This document shows positions 50,264-54,159 of a stretch of 54,159 nt of DNA, piece by piece (the stretch's first letter is position 1; each line of letters begins with the position of its first letter). The DNA is taken from the NCBI RefSeq assembly GCF_014646155.1, contig NZ_BMMX01000037.1, positions 1 through 54,159 of the forward strand. The letters are read 5' to 3'. The stretch is from Mangrovihabitans endophyticus. GTDB taxonomy: Bacteria; Actinomycetota; Actinomycetes; Mycobacteriales; Micromonosporaceae. Position numbers and translations under genes: made by a program. The notes beneath the pieces were generated by a model that searched no databases, was not told the origin of the DNA, and saw only the letters and a program-made list of their open reading frames with translations.

Positions 50264-50849
50264 TCACCCTCGCCCGGCGTGCAACGTCTTGTGCCAGCGT
50301 TCGATCTTGCCGGTCGTGGTGGGTGACCGCGGCTTGGTCAGCCGCTGCAGGATGCCGTTCTCGCGGCAGACCTTCTCAAACATCACCTCGACCGGCTGCG
50401 GCCGGTTGTGCCGGCCGGTGAATTGCTTGCCATTGTCGGAGAGCACCTCGAACGGCACGCCGTAGCGGTGCATCGCCGCGGTGAACGCGGCGCAAACCGC
50501 CCGACCGGAGGGAACGGCGACGACCGCGGCAATCACGATGAACCGGGAGTGGTCGTCGATGCCGGTGACCATCTTGCATTCCCGACCATCCGCGAGAGGG
50601 ATCCCACCGACCAGGTCGAGCTGCCACAGGTGCATCGGCGCGTCCCGCTGCCAGCGACGGTACTTACGCGGATGTTGTTGCTCCTCCGCGGCGGCCAGCC
50701 CATTACGAACGAGTACGCGGTGCACCGTCGCCCGCGCCGGCACCGCCTCGAGCAACTGCTGAACGGTGATCTCGTGGACGATGCGCCGGGCACCCCACCG
50801 CGGATGCTGCTGACGCAGCTCGCAGATCAACGACTCGACTGCGGGCAGC
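50264..50849 (-). pseudogene. IS481-family transposase, catalytic part (interrupted, 3' truncated)
   Basis: Integrase core of an IS481-type DDE transposase: first Asp in HLWQLDLVGG, second Asp in SDNGKQFTG, Glu in TTTGKIERWHKTLH. The N-terminal part of the same gene lies 2.6 kb away at 53469-53671, separated by the IS21 element. After HKTLH the frame changes to unrelated sequence and stops at 50264, so the C-terminal end is missing. Not functional in this copy. Confidence 0.85.
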
Positions 50850-50901
50850 TGTCGGGGTACTCGTTGAAGTGCAGAGTTGAGTACGGCTGATCTTGCAGAG
50901 C

Positions 50902-51129
50902 TCACCCGCGGTGGTGGGATTCCCGGCTGTCGTGGGAGGTGTGGTTCTGCAGGCGGTGGCGGTTCAGTGCGAGCATGTCGATCAGCCAGCCAGGACCACC
51001 GGTGATACCGCGAGAACGCAGGAGTACGTCGAGATCGTGGTGAACAGCGGGGCTGGCGTCGGCGAGGAACTCTTCGCAAATTTCGAGCAGCTCGGGCAGC
51101 GGATCGTCGCCCGGCGTGGATGCGGTCAC
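50902..51129 (-). CDS. Small protein within the IS21 element (75 aa)
   Basis: A 75-aa acidic helical protein (PLPELLEICEEFLADASPAV, then GITGGPGWLIDMLALNRHRL) encoded after istB inside the element, starting at a GTG at 51129. No known domain. Its place between istB and the terminal repeat, and its intact frame, suggest a passenger or accessory protein of this IS21 lineage. Confidence 0.6.
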   Translation of the reverse strand: MTASTPGDDPLPELLEICEEFLADASPAVHHDLDVLLRSRGITGGPGWLIDMLALNRHRLQNHTSHDSRESHHRG

Positions 51130-51156
51130 CGACGTCCTCGCTGGCCTGGTCGGGTG

Positions 51157-51918
51157 TCAGGCGACGTTCTCGATGGCGGTGAGCCTGTTCTTGAGCCGGT
51201 AGCTGGGCCCGTTGATCGGGACGACGTCGCAGTGGTGCAGGAGCCGGTCGAGGATGGCGGTGGCCAGGACCTCATCACCGAAGACCTGACCCCATTCGCC
51301 GAAGCCTTTGTTCGACGTCAGAAGCGTCGAGCCCTTCTCATATCGCTTCGAGATGACCTGGAAGACGAGGTTGGCCTCGGCGCGTTCGAGGGGCTGATAG
51401 CCGACCTCGTCGATCACGAGAACGTGCGGGCGCAGGTAAGTGCGGAGTTTGCGGGCGAGCCGGCCGATCGCGTCGGCGGCTTTAAGCTGGCGGACCAGGT
51501 CGTCGAGGGTGGAGAAGTAGACGGTGAACCCGGCCCGGCAGGCAGTGACCGCGAGAGACACGGCGATGTGGGTCTTGCCGACGCCGGGCGGCCCGAGCAG
51601 AGCGACGTTGGCTTTGGCCTGGACGAACGCGAGGGTGGCCAGGTCACGGACTTTGCGGGGGTCCAGGTCAGGCTGGAAGCTGAAGTCGTAGTCGTCGAGG
51701 GTCTTGTGGTGCGGCAGCCGAGATAGGCGCAGCCCGGTCCGGAAGCGGCGTTCGTCGCGGACGGCGAGTTCTTCTTCGAGGACCAGGTCGAGGAACTCGA
51801 GGTAGCCCATGGACTCGGTGTCGGCGCGGGCGGTGAACTCCTGCAACGTCTTAGCCAGGTGCGGCAGGCCGAGTTTGGTCGCGCTGGCGTGGATGCGGTT
51901 GGTGACCAGCTCAGTCAC
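51157..51918 (-). CDS. istB: IS21 transposition helper ATPase IstB
   Basis: A 253-aa AAA+ protein. The N-terminal helical IstB domain (LPHLAKTLQEFTARADTESM) precedes Walker A LLGPPGVGKTH and Walker B VLVIDEVGYQPL, with a LLTSNKGFGEW sensor segment. IstB loads IstA onto target DNA. Its GTG (51918) overlaps the istA stop by 4 bp, the usual IS21 translational coupling. Confidence 0.95.
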   Translation of the reverse strand: MTELVTNRIHASATKLGLPHLAKTLQEFTARADTESMGYLEFLDLVLEEELAVRDERRFRTGLRLSRLPHHKTLDDYDFSFQPDLDPRKVRDLATLAFVQAKANVALLGPPGVGKTHIAVSLAVTACRAGFTVYFSTLDDLVRQLKAADAIGRLARKLRTYLRPHVLVIDEVGYQPLERAEANLVFQVISKRYEKGSTLLTSNKGFGEWGQVFGDEVLATAILDRLLHHCDVVPINGPSYRLKNRLTAIENVA

Positions 51919-53333
51919 TTCGACACGTCCTTGAGGTGGGGCCGGCTGGTGAAAGGGCTGGCCTGGGCGATCTGGTCATAAACTGACAGCGGGCGGGCCT
52001 CAACGGTGACCTGCGCGGCCGGGGCCCGGGTGAGTAGGTCCTGCAACGGCCCCCGACCGCTGCCGGGCTGACGCCGTGACACCTGCTGAGGGTGGGGCTC
52101 GCCGGTGGTGACGGCTCGGGTGTGCCCATCGGGCAGGCCGTCCCAGTGCGCTTCGTCGACGACGCGGGCGCCGCGGCCGACCGCCCGCTGGTGGACGGCC
52201 AGCAGCGTCTCGCCGTCCAGACCGGCGAGCGTGGCGTGGATCGTGACCGTCGCGGCGGTCGCGCGGATCTCCACGAGCTGGCGGTGCCGGACCCTGCGGG
52301 CGGGAACCGAGTAGAGGTTCCCGGAGTAGGCGACCAGGCAGTCCTTGCCGACATGGCGCAGGTGCCGGTCGGCGACGACATACGGCTTGGCCGGGACCAG
52401 CCGTAGCGCGTTGTGGTCGCGGATCGCGCGGACACCGATGATCTCGCCGTGGGTGCGGTGCCGTAACGCCCGCCGCTGTGACACCCACGCCATGAACGCG
52501 GCATCGAGCTCGTCCAGCGACGAGAACGCCCGCCCAGCCAGAACGTGGTCGCGGACGATGGTGACCTGCCTTTCCACCCGGCCTTTGCCTGTCGGCCGGT
52601 AGGCGGCCAGCACATCAACGGCGAAGTCGTAGTGCCCGGCGAACGCGACCGCTTCCGGATGCAAAGGCACTGCTTGGCCGGGGGCGACGTGCCGTCGGAC
52701 GACGGTCTTGGTCCGGTCATAGACGATCGAGCCGGGCACCCCGCCGAAGTGTGTGAACGCCCGCCGGTGAGCACCCCAGAACGCGGCCAGGTCCTGGCTG
52801 GTGGTGAAGCAGCAGAACGGGTCGCGTGAATACGACAGCACCATGTGGAACGAGTAGACCTTCGGAATCCCGACATGCGCCAGGATGCCGCCCTCGTCGC
52901 CCCAGTCCACCTGGGCCTGGGCGCCGGGCACGACCTCGAACCGGCGGTGCAGCCCCGCCAACTGGTCCGGGCTGATCCCCAGCTCAGCGGCGACCCGGGG
53001 CCTTGCCTGCTGCAGATACAGCTTCACCCGCTGGTAGTTGCCGGTGAAACCGTACTGCTCCACCAGCCGTTCATGGATCACGGTGCCCTTGAGCAGCAGC
53101 TCCGCCCGCAACCAGGCGTCCACCACGTGCGCGAACGCGTCAATCACCTGCCCACGCGACGGCCTGACCTTGCGTCGAGGCGGTGCCTCACCGCCTTCAG
53201 AAGCGAGGTACTTCTTGACCGTCCGCCAGTTCAGGCCGGTCTCGCGAGCGATCTCCGAGACACTCGCGCCGGCCTCGTGCAGGGTCCGGAACCGGCGCAC
53301 ATCCAGCCACCGCTGCTCATCCAGAGCCCCCAT
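51915..53333 (-). CDS. istA: IS21 transposase IstA
   Basis: A 472-aa transposase. The N-terminal HTH (RRFRTLHEAGASVSEIARET, TGLNWRTVKKYL) is followed by the DDE integrase core (QAQVDWGDEGG for the first Asp, VYDRTKTVV for the second, Glu in GKGRVERQV), and a C-terminal domain (LVAYSGNLYSVPARRV). Complete length. Start ATG 53333 (MGALDEQRWLDV). Confidence 0.95.
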   Translation of the reverse strand: MGALDEQRWLDVRRFRTLHEAGASVSEIARETGLNWRTVKKYLASEGGEAPPRRKVRPSRGQVIDAFAHVVDAWLRAELLLKGTVIHERLVEQYGFTGNYQRVKLYLQQARPRVAAELGISPDQLAGLHRRFEVVPGAQAQVDWGDEGGILAHVGIPKVYSFHMVLSYSRDPFCCFTTSQDLAAFWGAHRRAFTHFGGVPGSIVYDRTKTVVRRHVAPGQAVPLHPEAVAFAGHYDFAVDVLAAYRPTGKGRVERQVTIVRDHVLAGRAFSSLDELDAAFMAWVSQRRALRHRTHGEIIGVRAIRDHNALRLVPAKPYVVADRHLRHVGKDCLVAYSGNLYSVPARRVRHRQLVEIRATAATVTIHATLAGLDGETLLAVHQRAVGRGARVVDEAHWDGLPDGHTRAVTTGEPHPQQVSRRQPGSGRGPLQDLLTRAPAAQVTVEARPLSVYDQIAQASPFTSRPHLKDVSK

Positions 53334-53468
53334 CGCCAGCCGCCCAACCTCTGCCCGACAACGACCCGAGCAGCGTCACGCCCAGCACCTCGCGTACGAC
53401 GCACAAACCGTGCTCACCTCTGCACGTTCACCCGTACGCAGCTCTGCACTCATAGCCGTACGCCGACA

Positions 53469-53671
53469 GCAGCAGCCGTCTGGGACTGGTCCGCGGACGC
53501 CGGGACCGATCCTCCAGCCCGGCCTTTGCCCTCTGCCTCGAACCGAGACCGCCACGTATGCAGCGACTGCCGCGACGTCCCGTACTGGGCGGCGACCTGC
53601 GTGATCGGTGACCCGGCCAGCACTTCACGCACCGCCTGATACCGGTACTCCACCAATGCCTGCTGATCCAC
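53469..53671 (-). pseudogene. IS481-family transposase, N-terminal part (frameshifted)
   Basis: From a GTG at 53671 the frame encodes the HTH of an IS481/IS3-type transposase (YRYQAVREVLAGSPITQVAA, YGTSRQSLHTWRSRFEAEGK). After GK the family sequence AGLEDRSRRPRTSPRRL continues in the next frame because of one extra A in the AAA at 53525-53527 (minus strand). The other part of the gene is at 50264-50849, across the IS21 element. Confidence 0.82.
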
Positions 53672-53786
53672 GACCGCCTCGACTCCCTGAAATGGACGCC
53701 GAGAAGAAGATCAACAGTCAGGCGCGCCCGTCAAGCATCTCCCGATAACGAACCGTCAAGCATGTTCTGAGACCCCACATCGACAA

Positions 53787-53936
53787 GGAAGACCCCCGCG
53801 CGTGCGGGGACGACCGATGGGGCAGCACGTGAGGTCCGTAGTCAGCAGGAAGACCCCCGCGCGTGCGGGGACGACTCTCGGCGGGTTCGCCTGCGGTGGG
53901 CGCCTCGGGGAAGACCCCCGCGCGTGCGGGGTCTGG
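53787..53936. CRISPR. Short type I-E-like CRISPR array: three repeats, two 33-nt spacers
   Basis: Two identical 28-nt repeats (53787-53814 and 53848-53875, GGAAGACCCCCGCG...GGGGACGAC) and a third (53909-53936) whose last six bases are changed. Spacers are 53815-53847 and 53876-53908, both 33 nt. On the minus strand the repeat reads GTCGTCCCCGCACG...GGTCTTCC, the type I-E pattern, so transcription from the right is likely. No cas gene is in the window. Confidence 0.88.
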
Positions 53937-53967
53937 CGTCCGCGAATGCGGTCGGCGTGCGCCGGTT

Positions 53968-53998
53968 GTCGTCGGCTCCGCACGTGCGGGGGTCGTCC
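53968..53998. repeat. Degenerate inverted copy of the CRISPR repeat
   Basis: GTCGTC, then four other bases, then CCGCACGTGCGGGGGTCGTCC resembles the reverse complement of the array repeat, with 31 bp between it and the third repeat. It may be a decayed repeat inverted by recombination. Confidence 0.45.
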
Positions 53999-53999
53999 G

Positions 54000-54159
54000 A
54001 TGCGCCGTTGGATTCTCCGCTGCGCGCACTCGGGTTGACGCGAGCCTCAGCGGCCCGGGCCTTAGGTGTGGCTGTGTGGGGTTTTTCGGCGGGTGGTGAG
54101 TCGTTCGATGATTGGTGTTTGTCGCATGGTGGTCAGTTCGATCAGCTTCGCTGGTGGGG
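54000..54159. other. Right edge of the window, no supported feature
   Basis: No reading frame or repeat can be supported here. If the array is transcribed on the minus strand, this would be leader-side sequence. Confidence 0.4.

Larger units (their letters stand above)
50850..53468 (-). mobile_element. IS21-family insertion sequence, complete
   Basis: A 2619-bp element bounded by TGTCGG...CCGACA. The 51-bp terminal inverted repeats (50850-50900 and 53418-53468) match at 39 of 51 positions, and each carries two copies of TGCAGAG, as expected for IS21 multiple transposase-binding sites. The 5-bp sequence GCAGC flanks both ends (50845-50849 and 53469-53473) as target duplication. It encodes istA and istB plus a small third protein, all on the minus strand, and appears intact. 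Confidence 0.92.
50264..53770 (-). mobile_element. IS481-family element remnant, host of the IS21 insertion
   Basis: The transposase parts at 53469-53671 and 50264-50849 join exactly when the IS21 element and one copy of GCAGC are removed: SPRRL on the right continues as LPAVESLICELRQQ on the left. The right boundary is probably near 53730-53770, where CGTCAAGCAT occurs twice (53729 and 53752). The left end is lost. Confidence 0.7.

Noticed and set aside
53450..53470. IS21 right end at the inner TGCAGAG-type repeat near 53452
   Set aside because: The match continues outward to TGTCGG/CCGACA, and only that boundary gives a target duplication and restores the IS481 frame.

Overview
The window is high-GC actinomycete DNA with frequent GTG starts. 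It carries an F420-type luciferase-like enzyme, WXG100-type proteins, GAF/SpoIIE phosphatases and an actinobacterial-style SigB/SigF sigma factor. The mix fits a soil Actinomycetales genome; Micromonosporaceae (Actinoplanes-like) is a guess, not shown. No rRNA or tRNA genes are visible.

Region 1 (about 0.6-21.8 kb) is a redox and general-stress block. It holds an alpha/beta hydrolase (haloacetate-dehalogenase type), an SDR, a luciferase-like F420 enzyme, a HAD phosphatase, a FAD disulfide oxidoreductase, a DJ-1/PfpI protein, an FMN reductase and an FdhA-like dehydrogenase. A tight five-gene operon follows (membrane protein, gluconate-dehydrogenase subunit 3, GMC oxidoreductase, ThDP enzyme, enolase-superfamily enzyme), then an Orn/Lys/Arg decarboxylase. 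The regulators at its right edge are a response-regulator/SpoIIE phosphatase, a SigB/F-like sigma factor and an RsbW-like ATPase. Six sites share one architecture, GTTT(G/T)G, a spacer of exactly 13 nt, then a GGG-led hexamer. They precede the SDR, the F420 enzyme, the FAD oxidoreductase, the FMN reductase, the five-gene operon and the sigma-factor gene itself. I read this as a self-contained stress regulon driven by the local sigma factor, and it is the most interesting signal in the window.

Region 2 (21.9-39.3 kb) is accessory. A 25-bp tandem repeat, also present at the left edge of the window, ends against a truncated gene. Next come a large NACHT NTPase (candidate NLR-like defence protein, split by a 1-nt frameshift), an AlpA-type HTH gene, and a type VII-secretion-like substrate cluster without secretion machinery. 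The region ends with a regulatory/transport cluster: GNAT, XRE-TPR regulator, GPP34-like protein, APC permease, GNAT, methyltransferase and a second AlpA-type HTH gene.

Region 3 (40.2-54.2 kb) holds a secreted DUF4214-like protein, a complete type I restriction-modification system (hsdM-hsdS-hsdR) and an unrecognised 419-aa protein with a possible nuclease-like motif. An IS21-family element sits cleanly inside an IS481-family transposase (5-bp target duplication), next to a short type I-E-like CRISPR array. The right end is therefore a defence and mobile-element zone.

Several otherwise intact genes carry single-base indels next to short homopolymers (HAD, FAD oxidoreductase, PfkB remnant, NACHT, IS481 N-terminus). 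Either the assembly has residual indel errors or several genes have decayed; this should be settled before any of them is called a pseudogene.
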